Of a DNA stretch of 64,000 bases, positions 20,276 to 31,800 are shown one piece after another. The notes under the pieces are model-generated. The model searched no databases, was not told where the DNA came from, and worked only from the letters and a program-made list of their open reading frames with translations. The DNA is from Symbiodinium natans (lineage: Eukaryota > Sar > Dinophyceae > Suessiales > Symbiodiniaceae): assembly GCA_905221605.1 (NCBI GenBank), contig CAJNDS010002253.1, positions 23,501 through 87,500 of the forward strand. The letters are read 5' to 3'. A program made the translations under genes and the position numbers. Each line of letters opens with the position of its first letter. The stretch's first letter is position 1.

Positions 20276-21062
20276 ATCGGTTTCACAGTGTGCAGGCAAT
20301 TTAAAGGAGATGCTCGGTGGGACACCCTAAGCCAGAAAAGAACATGGTGCCATATTGCATGGGAAGCCCATAAGCCTTCAAAGGGGATGCTGGGTGGGAA
20401 GCCCTAAACCCCAAAAGGAAGAAGGCGGTTCAGGGTTTAGAGGTTTAGGCTTTAGGGTCTAGGGTTTAGGGTTTAGGGCTTAGGGCTTAGGGCTTTTAGG
20501 GGTTAGGATTTGGGGATGTCGTGTAGAGCTCGTAGCCCTAAAATTCCAAAATTCGTTACGTCCTAGACCCTCAACACTGAACCGTACACGCGGACGCCCT
20601 AAACCTAAACCGCACAAAGAGATGCGATGTTAAACCCCAGCCATAGACAGAGACATTGGGAAGGGAAACCCTAATCTGCGCAAGGAAATTTTGCATGCCT
20701 GGGAAACCGTGGAATGGATTTGGGAGTCCCAAAGCCGCAAAACCCCAAACCCCAAACCCAAACCTCAAGCCCTAAACCCTAAACCCCAAACCCTAAACCC
20801 TAAACCTCAAACCCTAAACCCCAAACCCCAAACCCTAAACCCTAAACCCCAAACCCTAAAGCCTAAACCGTTGAATCGAATCCCTGAAGCCTGAAGGCCT
20901 GAACCCTGAATCCTGACTGGGCCGCCCTTAACCCCAATTTAGGGTTTAGGGTTTCGGGTTTCGGGTTTCGGGTGTCGGGTTTAGGGTTTAGGGTTTAGGG
21001 TTTAGGTATTAGGGTTTAGGGTTCTATAGGGTTTAGGGTTTAGGGTTTAGGGGTTGATGGCA
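20276..21062. other. No gene seen; arrays and a local duplication
   Basis: AAAGGAGATGCTCGGTGGGA at 20304 recurs in altered form at 20378. CCCTAAA/CCCCAAA tandem repeats lie at about 20770-20870, and a TTTAGGG/TTTCGGG array at 20941-21050. Confidence 0.6.
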
Positions 21063-21142
21063 CGAGTGAGTGAAGACCTTTTTGCTGAGAAGCTCTGCAA
21101 AATCAATGACACTTTGCAGATGTCGCAAGTGGGCCTCCCCAA
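21063..21142 (+). CDS. Candidate exon
   Basis: The frame reads RVSEDLFAEKLCKINDTL then QMSQVGLP, typical of a soluble helical protein. Arrays lie on both sides. No family is recognised. Confidence 0.4.
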
Positions 21143-22898
21143 ACCCTAAACCCTAAACCGGGGAGGGGGGGGAGTAGTATAGAGGGGGACCCATGCAACC
21201 TCCAACCCTACAAACATCCTTAATAAGCCTAACCCCGAAACTCTTAGCTGCACTGAACCACGGAACAAAGTGAGCAATGACAACATTAGCGCTTTTACTG
21301 GCAATCATACGGGTAGAACAGGAATACTCACAAGTATGATAGGATTAGAAGAATACTAGCTACATGCCTCAACCCTCAACCCGACGAGGCCCGAAACGCT
21401 TAGTCCTTAAACCCCTCATCCCTCAAGCCCTCCAAACCCTGAACCCTGGATCCTAAACCCCACACCCCTAAACCCTAAACCCTAAACCCTAAACCCTAAA
21501 CCCTGAACCCTAAACCCTAAACCCGAGTCAGCCCTAGATCCCCCTTTGAGGCATCGTCCGCTTCGTCTACGCCCACCAGGCCCTACGTCGCTTCGGCCAA
21601 TCGCTGCGTGGAGTTGTCGAGGACTGAGCCCTTAACCCTGCTGTATAGTGTAGGGTTTCGGGTTCAGGGTTCAGGGTTTAGGGTTAAGGGTTTAGGGCTA
21701 GGGTTTAGGGTTTAGGGTTAAGGGTTTAGGGCTAGGGTTTAGGGTTTAGGGTTCAGGGATTCGGGTTCTAAGGGTAGTTTCATACATAAGGGGTCCCCGT
21801 TTAAGGGCCCATATTCAGGGACCATGTAACAACCCTAAGAAACCCTAGCCCCCTAAACCCCCAAACCCCCAACGCCCTAAACCCTAAACCCTAAACGCTT
21901 TAGCCATCTGGGGTTTGCTGTCTGGTTGCCGCAGGGTTCTGAGTGCCTAGGATCCCGAAATCTGAAAAACTCAGGAGCCCGCTTGTCAACTTTTAGGGTT
22001 TAGGGTTGAGGGACTCTTGGACCCTCGCCAGGACAAAGGTGCTCTGTACCACCGCAGCAACCCCTGCCGTCCCGAGGCTTTGACCTGGGTGTTCTGGGTA
22101 TTTGGAGTTCAGGGCGTTCGGGGATTAGCATTGTTTGGGATCTTCCCCCAAATACTAGCAGTCCTTCAGATAGGGATGATAGTAGGGTACCATCATTCCT
22201 ATTCATCAAACTTAGGGCCTCAGCCGACTTTAAAGAGCTCCAAAGAGCCCTAAACCACATGACATCGAAACCCCGGAGCCTTTCGTAGGTCGCTTGCAGC
22301 TTTCTAAACCCTAAACCCTAAACCCTAAACCCTAAACCCTAAACCCTAAACCCTAAACCCTAAACCCTAAACCCTAAACCCTAAACCCTAAACCCTAGAT
22401 GGGTTCAAGATTCGGGGACTCGGGTTTCGTGGCCTCAGCCGTAGAAGCTCCAGGCCCTGGACACAAAGGGTCTGGGTGTCACTTGGGTTGAGGATCCCCT
22501 GTAGGGTTTAGGTCTTACTGGGTTGAGGGTTGTTTAATCCTTAGGGCTTAGGGCGTGGGATTTAGAGTTTAGAGTTTAGGGTTTTAGGGTTTAGGGTCTG
22601 GGATTACAAGACTTAGGGCTCTTGGACAAGGTCCGCGGCTTTTAGGGACTACTGGGGTTAGGGCAAACCCGAAACCCTAAGCCCTAAACCCAAAAGCCTA
22701 AACCCTAAACCCTGAACCCTAAGCCCTAAACCCTAAACCCTAAACCCTGAACCCTCAACCCTCAACCCTCAACCCTAAACCCTAAACCCTAAACCCTAAA
22801 CCCTAAACCCTAAACCCTAAACCCTAAACCCTAAACCCTAAACCCTAAACCCTAAACCCTAAACCCTAAACCCTAGACAGCCCGTAACTCCCCTGTAG
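21143..22898. other. No gene seen; several long CCCTAAA arrays
   Basis: CCCTAAA arrays lie at 21470-21522, 22305-22396 and 22760-22876. The rest is unique or degenerate, including open frames at 22000-22260 without recognisable features. Confidence 0.6.
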
Positions 22899-23388
22899 GA
22901 GAACATCGATGAGTTCTGGACACACTCCTGGCAGCTGGGCGCCTGGAATCGAGGCTCAAACCTTGGAATCTTTTTTTGTTGCCTAGGCAGGTGTAGGTGT
23001 GTGTGTGTGTGCGTGTTGATTTATTTGTTTTTTCTAGTTATGCATATAAAGAAATAAATAAATAAATATATATATATATATATGTAGAAAATGTACGTAT
23101 ACAAAAATACATTTATATTGATCTATATTTATTCATATTTGTTTTTCTAATTTGATATGGGGGGGAGAGCCGGGAAGATAGGTCCATAAAGTAGCCCCCT
23201 GTGATAGGCGCTGAGCCTTATCCGTCCGTGGTGGAACCCTATACATAGGCCCTACCCGTTTCGGGATAGACCCCTATGCATAGGCCCCCTCCCTTTTGCC
23301 ATAGACCCCTATGCATAGACCCTATCCCTACCTATACCACCCCTCTATGTGGAATAGACCCCTATCCCTTTTCCGGGGGGGGTGGGGG

Positions 23389-23427
<39 letters not shown>

Positions 23428-24230
23428 GGGGGGGGGGGGGGGGGGGGGTCCTCGGGGGGGGGGGGGGGGGGGGTCCGGGGGGGGAGTGGGGGGGGGGGGT
23501 GGTTGGGGGGGGGGGGAGGGGGGTGGTGGGGGGGGGGTTGCTTTTTGGAGGTTGTAGGGTTTGATTGGCATGCAGGGGCTTGGAGGTGTTGGGGGTTGGG
23601 ACTGGCCAGGCCTGGCGCCTGGCAGATTGCTTGGTGTTGCTTCTTAGTCTTAGGGTTTAGGGTTTAGGGTTTAGGGTTTAGGGTTTAGGGTTCAGGGTTC
23701 AGGGTTCAGGGTTCAGGGTTCAGGGTTTGGGGCTTGTAGTGCTTTTTGGCTCTTGGGGCGGCTTGGGCACATGGGTTTCGGGCCGAGTTGCAAAGGGTGT
23801 TAGAGATGAATGGCGCGGGGGAGGGGACACACGTCGGACAAACCAAGCCCGCAGCCTTCAGGGTTTGGGGTTTAGGGTTAGAGTTTGGGGTTTAGCGTTT
23901 AGGGGCTTAGGGGTTTAGGGTTTAGGGGTTTAGGGGTTTAGGGGTTTAGGGGTTTAGGGGTTTAGGGGTCTAGGGGTCTAGGCGTTTAGGGTTGAGGGTT
24001 TAGGGTTAGAGGGAGAGAGAGAGAGAGAGAGCAGTTGATGTTCAGCGTTTGTGGTTTCGGCACGTGAGACCTTCGTGCTGAAAATCCCTGAGATCTGCTT
24101 GTACTTTGCTGCGTGGATCTGCACCCGAGGAGAAAGATTTTGAGCCTTCTATTCCTGAAGAACGGCCTGGCTGCCGCAGGGATTGGCAACCTGGTGCAGA
24201 GCTGGGTGGCTGGAATGCCGGGTTTCAGTT
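22899..24230 (+). CDS. N-terminal exons of a dinoflagellate multi-pass membrane protein
   Basis: Exon 22899-22945 follows CCCTGTAG and reads ENIDEFWTHSWQLGA. It splices through a GA donor (GAATCG) to an exon at 24130 after CCCGAG, giving ...GAWRKILSLLFLKNG and then LAAAGIGNLVQSWVAGMPG. FW(S/T)HSW followed by K(I/Y)LxLLxLKNG is, from memory, the N-terminal signature of a large dinoflagellate membrane-protein family. The next expected parts lie at 39951 and 40692. The intron 22946-24129 holds AT-rich DNA, the poly-G tract and TTTAGGG arrays. Either this is the 5' part of the gene continued at 39951, cut by a very long intron, or it is a separate truncated copy. The exon join is by eye and the donor after 24230 is unresolved. 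Confidence 0.55.
23376..23541. repeat. Long poly-G tract (G4-like)
   Basis: About 165 bases are almost entirely G on the + strand, broken by a few T, A and TCC. Glycine- or proline-rich translations are artefacts. The exact length is likely unreliable in any assembly. Confidence 0.9.
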
Positions 24231-24573
24231 TTAGGGTTTAGGGTTTAGGGTTTAGGGTTTAGGGTTTAGGGTTTAGGGTGCTGCGATCTTGCTTCAGAGC
24301 TTGGGGTCTCAAGAACCCTACAGTCGAATGAACACCAAGAATTAGAGATAAACCTTTTCAGGGCTTGCTTGGGGTTCGGTTTACCTTAAGAACACAGCGC
24401 ATTTTTTATACAAGCCCTTCGAGGGTTCTTAAGGTACCTACAAAAAAGCAGGTTTTGGGTTCTTAAGGGTATATCACACTTTCACAAGATGACCTGCGTA
24501 GCCCCTGAAGTTGCATGTAAACGGAACTCCTCCTGACAAGTTCACAAATCCCAACCCCTAAAACCTTCAACGC

Positions 24574-24674
24574 CCCTAAACCCTAAACCCTAAACCCTAA
24601 ACCCTAAACCCTAAACCCTAAACCCTAAACCCTAAACCCTAAACCCTAAACCCTAAACCCTAAACCCTAAACCC
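24574..24674. repeat. CCCTAAA array
   Basis: About 14 perfect units, oriented opposite to the TTTAGGG array at 24808-24925. Confidence 0.95.
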
Positions 24675-24807
24675 GCTAAGCTCTACACCCTGAACCTCTG
24701 AACCGTAGCTTCTTCTCACATGGGTTCCGTACTTCAAGTACAGTCCAAAGAGATACGGGCCGCGAGCGCTCCTCTCCGCGCTGCAGGGTTGGATACTTCC
24801 TCAGAAT

Positions 24808-25239
24808 GGATGGGTTTAGGGTTTAGGGTTTAGGGTTTAGGGTTTAGGGTTTAGGGTTTAGGGTTTAGGGTTTAGGGTTTAGGGTTTAGGGTTTAGGGTT
24901 TAGGGTTTAGGGTTAGGGTTTAGGGCTTAGGGTTTAGGATTCATGGTTTGAGGTTTCGGGTTTGGGGTTTGGGGTTTTGGGGTGTTGGGGTTTAGGGTTT
25001 CGTGTTTAGGGCTTAGGGTTCAGGAGTTGGGGGTTTGGGGTTTCAGGGTTTGGGTTTGGGGTTTGGAGTTTGGGGCTGATTTGCGGACATGGAGTTAATC
25101 CGCTCCATCGAAACAGCTGCTGTTTCTAAGCAGCACATGAGGTTCATGAAGAGTGTTTGGGAGCGTGGGGCTTCGGTTGGGGCTTGGGGCTTGGGGTTTC
25201 GGGTTTCGGGTTTCGGGGCTTGGGTTTGGGGGTTGGGGG
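24808..25239. repeat. TTTAGGG array grading into G-rich degenerate repeat
   Basis: Perfect TTTAGGG units (24808-24915) decay into GGGTTTGGGG, GGGCTTGGGG and GGGTTTCGGG. This sequence continues beyond the retrotransposon at 37269, so it is the insertion target. Confidence 0.9.
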
Positions 25240-25393
25240 TAAGGAAACCAACCCTTAGATTAGAGGTTAGGGTTTAGGGTTAATGCTGCCAAGACACCTG
25301 TGAACTCGCACAAGTCAAATCGCCCTTTTCAGATACTGCACTTGATCATAGCTAAAAGGCCTGCAGAAGGGATATGATGCTTCATCATCAAGA
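25240..25393 (-). repeat. 3' LTR
   Basis: 154 bp, identical by eye to 37115-37268. In element orientation it begins TCTTGATGATG and ends TTTCCTTA, not the usual TG...CA. It contains a telomere-like segment (TTAACCCTAAACCCTAACC). Confidence 0.95.
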
Positions 25394-25403
25394 CTCCCCC
25401 TTT
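25394..25403 (-). promoter_or_regulatory. Polypurine tract
   Basis: In element orientation AAAGGGGGAG directly abuts the 3' LTR. That is the expected place and composition for plus-strand DNA priming. Confidence 0.85.
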
Positions 25404-25895
25404 GCAGCATGCAAACTCATATCTAAGGCACACCACTCTTTCAAACACTTGGCCAGGTAGTTGTTAGGCCGTGGAGTGAGTGCTCAAAGCTCAAGGCCTT
25501 TTCTGCGTAACAACACCAACAACGGAGATCTAAAGGAGATCTACGGGGGGACGCCTAAGGACAGGACAGGAATCCCAAAAGTCCAGCGAGCTCCCCTTCT
25601 CGGAAACAATAGCAGAACTTACCGGCTGCCTACGATCAAGATGCTCTAAACGATACTGCGGTTTCAAACACTCTGCGACGCTCAAGACTACGGAAAACCA
25701 GCTTACGCAAGACGGTGTCCACATACTTATCTGTACCAAGCATAGGACCTAGAAAACCCTTTAAGACGCTACTGGCCCCAAAGGAAGGAGAACTTACCCC
25801 GTCAACCCTATCTAAACACCCAAAACCTACATCACTTAAGACTAGGAATCAGGACTTCTAGGAGTACGCCTTGTTTGAGGTCTACAGTTTCCGCT
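25404..25895 (-). other. Retrotransposon 3' untranslated region
   Basis: Sequence between the polyprotein stop and the polypurine tract. Overlapping short frames are present but none is convincing. Confidence 0.6.
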
Positions 25896-28800
25896 TCACT
25901 GTGTTAAGCGACGTGGTGGTGTTTTCGGCTTCGGCTCGGCTTTCGGTTGAGATTTCGGCTTAGATTTTGGTTTGGGACCTGCGGCTTTCGATTTGCTTGG
26001 AGGAGGGTTTGGTACAGGAGCTATAGGGGTTGGAGGAGCTACAAGGAACTCAGTTCTCCCCTGCCATTGCATCGTTGAGACGTTCGCCCCTTGGCGCGTG
26101 ACCCTGAAGTTGTCATCAAGAATGCCACTGGTACCATCCCTGAAGATACAGAAAGACCGACGATCCCCAACCAACCTGCTTAGTGATATCGGAAGTGCTG
26201 TCCGACTTGGGTCGAAGAACTGTTGGCGCCACATCGGATGCCATCTTATCAGCAGACCAAGTTCGGGAATGTAGTGGAAGTTATCTCTGAGCCCTTCAAT
26301 GGGCTGATGGCCGAGATTTCGGCGAAGCTCCCACTGAATCAATTCTTGTGTCTGCGCGATTAATATCATGTCCTGATGAGCTTGCGGGTTCAATTTCGGA
26401 GCTGGTGGGGGTTGCTTAACAGGAGGAGACTTTGGGACACCTACAGACTGTGCCTTCGCGGTTGGATGCTTTGGGGCAACAGTTCCCAACCAACCTTCAG
26501 GCGGTAGTTTCGGCTTAGGGATAGGGATAGCTACAGACTGCGATGTCACGGGCGGAGGCCTTTTTACAACGGTTCCCAACCAACCATCCGGGGGCGGTTT
26601 TGGTGCAGGAGGCTTACTCTTAGGGTCTACTTCAAGACTCCCACCCGAAACCAGAGACTCTTCCGAAAGCCCAGAACTCAACGAGGGATGGTGCCCCTGA
26701 AAGGAAGTTTGGGTACTTGACTTAGGATCTGGAGCTTTAGTTTTAGGCCCTGCCGCCTGAGACAGTTCTACTCCCCCGGTCCTAGACCCCTGTCCTATTT
26801 CAGGTTCGGGATTTGGGCTTTGAGGTTCCGACCAAATGTCTTCAAGAGAGGCTCTGCGGGATGGGGACTCATCTAACAACGGGTCGTAGGGATCATAGGG
26901 CTCAACATATAGAGCATACCACCTATGAAACAAGGCTCGTTCTTCTTCTTCTAGCGCCCTAGCGATCAAGTCCGCAGCCACAACTTCGACCTGATCCTCT
27001 GGCCCTACCAGTCCAACGTCATCCCCAAAAGCGACTACTGTCACCTCAGACCCGTCTACAGCTCCCTGCGAAGATACTTGTTCTAGAACAGACCCTACTA
27101 GTTCTCCGTTCTCAGGTGGCCCCTGAAGATCTCTAAGTCTCCTTGCCCCTTGACTCCAACACCATCGCAAACACAGTTCCAAAAGTCTTGCGATTAAGAC
27201 CGTGAACCCCATTACTAGCAGAAGTGGAACCCATGACGCTTCATCTTCTTCATCTTCAGATGGCTGAGCTTGCGCTCTGGAGATGCTCAGCACCACCACG
27301 GCGCATCTTAAGACATGGGACAACTGGACGACTCCAGCCAAGTCAAGTAGCTTCTGCATCCTCTGAGACGAAAGCGACTTGGTTAATAGGTCCGCGGTCA
27401 TGACCTCCCCTGGTAGGTGAAAACATTGAAGCTCCTCATTCTCTATTCTCTCGTGCAATCTTCTCGCGCGAAGTCTCAAATGACGGGTTCTCCATGAGCC
27501 CGCCGGGAGAGCGATCAAGCAAGTGCATGCAACGTTGTCCGAATAGAGAGCTGGCGCCACCTGCCCTACTAGTTCGCGTACCAGGTCACTGACACTGTCT
27601 GTCATGACCATACCTTCCATGGCCGCATATAGCTCAGCTTCTGCCGAACTCAGGCAGACGAACGTCTGCTTTGAGGAAACCCAGCCGATGACAGCGCCGG
27701 CCCATTTTAACACCACACCGGTTTGTGACTTTTCGCCCAGCGGTGCAAACGACGCGTCTGTGGCGACTTCTAGAGTCCCCTCCGTCATTTCGACCTTCAC
27801 GCCCTGCGCAGGCTTCGGCCCGTACACCAGGCCCAAATCCGGCTTTCCTCGGAGATATCGCACGATGTTTTGGCACACTGCAATCGCCCTGCTAGGACGC
27901 TTGCTAGAAAGCTGAGAAGCACGGTTCACCGCCCACGCGATATCCAACCTTGTTTTCGTGGCCAACCACGTTAGTTCTCCAATCAGCCCCTGCACTAAGC
28001 GAACCGACTCCATCTGGATATTCTCTTCTTGGGTCTCCTGATCCTTCTCAGCTGGATACGGCGTCGACGCAGTCCCCTCAATTTCGGGATGCCTGTTCAG
28101 CAACTCGGTGACATAGCTCACTTGTGTTAGGTAATACCTACCATTGTGCAGCCGGATATCAACACCAAGAAAGTGCAAACCGTCCTCCGCAAACTTAATG
28201 TCGCTGGTCTCCCAAAGCGTCTGAATGGCCCCTGCCACTGATTCCAATAAGCCTCTGCAAGCACTCAAGAGCATATCGTCAACATATACGCCAATGAGCC
28301 CCTTCAAAGCGTTGCTGGAATCCTGGATTTTCCAAAGAGACGGTTCGGAATCGCTCTGTGTTAGTCTGTACTCCAAACCCTCGAAGGCCCACTTCAGCTG
28401 AGAAAGACATTTGTCACGGTGTCGGCTCCATGCCGCCGGGCTTAAGTCCAAGCCGTATAGTGCTCTCTGGATAACCCATCGCTCCGACGGTGGGATTATC
28501 TTGGCCTTGACCAGTATTTTAGGCGGCATCAAGATTATGCGTTTTCCTTTTCCCTTCCGTTCGTGCAGCGGCGCATACAGGAAGGCTTTTCTTATGTCTA
28601 GGATTGCAGCGGTCCACCCACATAGAGACGCCTGTCGCAACTGGATTCTCAACGCGATGGTGTCTAGCCCAGAGGCGTATACCTCTCGACGAGCAACTGC
28701 AACTTGATCGCTCCAGGTCTTCTGCTGAAAGTTTCCGCACGCCACTATGCGCGCGCGTCTTTTTCCCACCGGTGGCTTTCTCGTGAACACCACCTTTGCA

Positions 28801-31800
28801 GGTAGGATTTCTATTGCTCCACTCTGCACATCTTCCTCACACAACTGGTTCACGTCGATGGGGTAGATGGCTTCATATTGAAAGCGTAACCCAGTGTATT
28901 CGTCCAACAGTGGGGGGACCCACTTTTCAAGTTCGCCCGCTGCTTGCTGCGGGTCGATAGTCCTAGCCTGCAGGAACACCTCTGGCTCACTTTCTTCTTG
29001 TGGGCCCTTCTCGCTTTCCTTCACTGCTAGTGTCCTTATCATAGCCTTGGCTAGCCTCTCGTCATCATGCCCGCTGACAGTGCCATCAAGCTTTGTCCCG
29101 GAATCGATCCACAGCAACTCCTCTTGCAGCTCTTGGATTTGCGAGTCCAACATGTTGATGTAGCACATGCTTGGGCAGTTTGACGGCCCGGCTTCCCTCA
29201 GCGTTTCGGACGCCAACTGACACTCCCAAGAAAAGACCCGTGAGAGAAAGTAAAGGTCAGCTTGCAGCATTTCTACCAACTTCTCATCCATGGCATACTG
29301 CTGGTCATCTACAATGGTGCAGCCTAAGCCACCATCGCCTTCACTACTGTCGTCGCCGACATAGGCTACTGAAACAGCTCTGACTACTGGCTCGGATCCC
29401 TTAGGCAGCGGAGGAACCGGAAACCCAAGCTCCCGAAGTTCCTTTATCGTCGACTCTGGAAGACGAGTCCATCCTCGAGGTGTATAGGCAACCAAGACGA
29501 GACGATTCCCGGTATGAGGAAGAACCTTGTGTCTCCTTTTGGGATTGAATGACACTGGATGATTTGCTGGGGGGTACAAGATGCCCATATGCTCATCTAC
29601 ATCAGCTTCATCGGTTCTTAGCCCTTCAGGTAACACTCTAATTTCGCCACCTTGAAAATCTCCTAATGGAACTACCCAGTTGATGGACCCTTCCGCATTG
29701 TTGACATCTCGGTGCCATTCTGAAGGACCCCTCTGACTAACCAGGATCGCAGTATAGGTGGCATCTGGGACTTCTTGACGGAGATACACGTTCAGGGTTT
29801 TTACCATTTCTGGCTTTTGGTGCGTTACCTGGGTGACTCCATAAATACCCCCGTGAGCAAAAGCACCAAGAACCGCTAGCCTACCCTTTTCATGCGTTGT
29901 CTTATCGGCCCTCCTGTGATTTCTACACGAAGGCCACTTACTCCGAAGTACCAAATCACAAACCGCTCTCCTTGACATAGCTCCCTGTTCTCTAAGGAGT
30001 TTGGCTTCTTGTTCCACCCCATCTACGGCTTCAACATGACACACCTTGAATGAGCTTTCTTCTACTGGAAGTGCAAACAAGATCGTATGACCCGACTCCT
30101 CGTCCTCCGACTCCCCCGATCCCGAATGATTCTCATCCTCATCCACCCAGCTGACTCCAAGACTCTTTAACTTCTGCAACATTCCCAACATTTCAGGTCC
30201 TCCCCCTTGCGGCACTAGGCGGCGCAACCCTCCTTTGGCCCTGATACGTCGACGGGGGACACTTGGTGCATCAGCTGGTGGAGGCAACGGAGGCTCGGCT
30301 TCAGAAGGCACCCTACTCTCACGACCCGTAATGAAACCTCCTAGTGGACGTGGCGCTTTAGGTCTACTACCAGCACCCGGACTGTCCACCGGAAAGGCCT
30401 CACTAGGCTGTTCTGCTGCTTCTGGAGGTGCATTCAACGGTTCCGGCTCCCTAACCTTTTGATAAGCTAAAGTAGTTATTAGGAGTACTGGGGTTCCATC
30501 AGGGCGGGTCACTCGCACCACCCAACCCTTTGAGACATGCTCCGACGGCGCCAGGACGGTGGCCTGAACTGCTCTCGCTGTCCATGATGCCCACCTCCAG
30601 GTACGTTCCCTGACATAGATATTCGCGCCAAAGGGAAGCTGTTGCCTTTTAGGAATCACACCCAGGCCCCTCATTGCTTCATCATACATTGTTTCGACCG
30701 AGTATCTCATCGCATGAGGCCAGTCGCTAGACCTAGCACCTACAGAATGTAGAAGGGATCGGGCTTGTCGTTTGATAAGGCCTATGAAGCGCTCCGCAAG
30801 GCCGTTGGACTGAGGGAGATCTGCTGCAGTTGTCGTGACATGCAGGTCTCTCGCCCTACACCATGATAAGAAGGTCTTGTTAACGAATTCCGCTCCGCGG
30901 TCGCTATGGACTCGGTGAAGAGGTAGTCCTAAAGTCTTTAACCTTATGAAGATACGAGCCACGGCTTCAGTGACCTGTTTCGGACTCTTTTTGTACACCG
31001 GAATTAGAAACGGAATCCTGATCGCCGGCAGAGGGTCCAGTGAGGCCTCACAAATGGCTTTCCATCTACGCTCCTCTTTCTTTACCTCGTCCACATCTGC
31101 CGGAAGTGGATCTGCCGCAGGCTCCTCTTCGCCTTCAATTTCTGCCCACTCATCTGGGTTTGGTATTGGCTCGTCCTGCTCTCCCGCTTTGCCCATATCC
31201 TCTTTGTCTCCCTCGTTTTCAGAGATAACACCTACCCCACGTCCGTCATCTTCAACTGGCTCACCATTTTTCCAGAATCTTGGGAAGGTGTATACTCCTA
31301 CGACTGCATACCGCGCAATGCCCTCCTGATCTGAACCTTTAGTATAAGGACCCGTAAGATCTACGCAAAGGGAAAACATATGCGCATGCTTTCTACGACG
31401 GCAAGGATGGTGGAATGCTGCCGATTCTAGGCAGGCTCGGCAGTCACCCCGCCATGGAGCGTGCCCACGTTGGCAATGTTCTTTAAAGGACTGCTCCTTC
31501 GGTTTAAGGCGGGATACTCTAGGGAAAGGAGGATTCAGCTCGCTACAGATTCTGCGCACTACTTCAGGGTCCATTCCTTCATCTATCATGAGCCCGGACA
31601 AAAGCCGAATCCTGTCCCTTACCGCATTCACATTTTCTTCTCTGCTACTAGACCACAACTCCCACCCTCGCTGAAGAATGGATACCAATCCCGGCGCCCA
31701 TTTCGAGGCCTTACTTGTGCGCTCCATCCTTTCTCTTAAGGACTCTGTGTCACTAGAGGTAGAGATCCACCGCGCGGTCGGAGGAACAACCTTGTCGGAA

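Noticed and set aside
23276-23667. Glycine-rich and proline-rich ORFs
   Set aside because: Translations of the poly-G tract.
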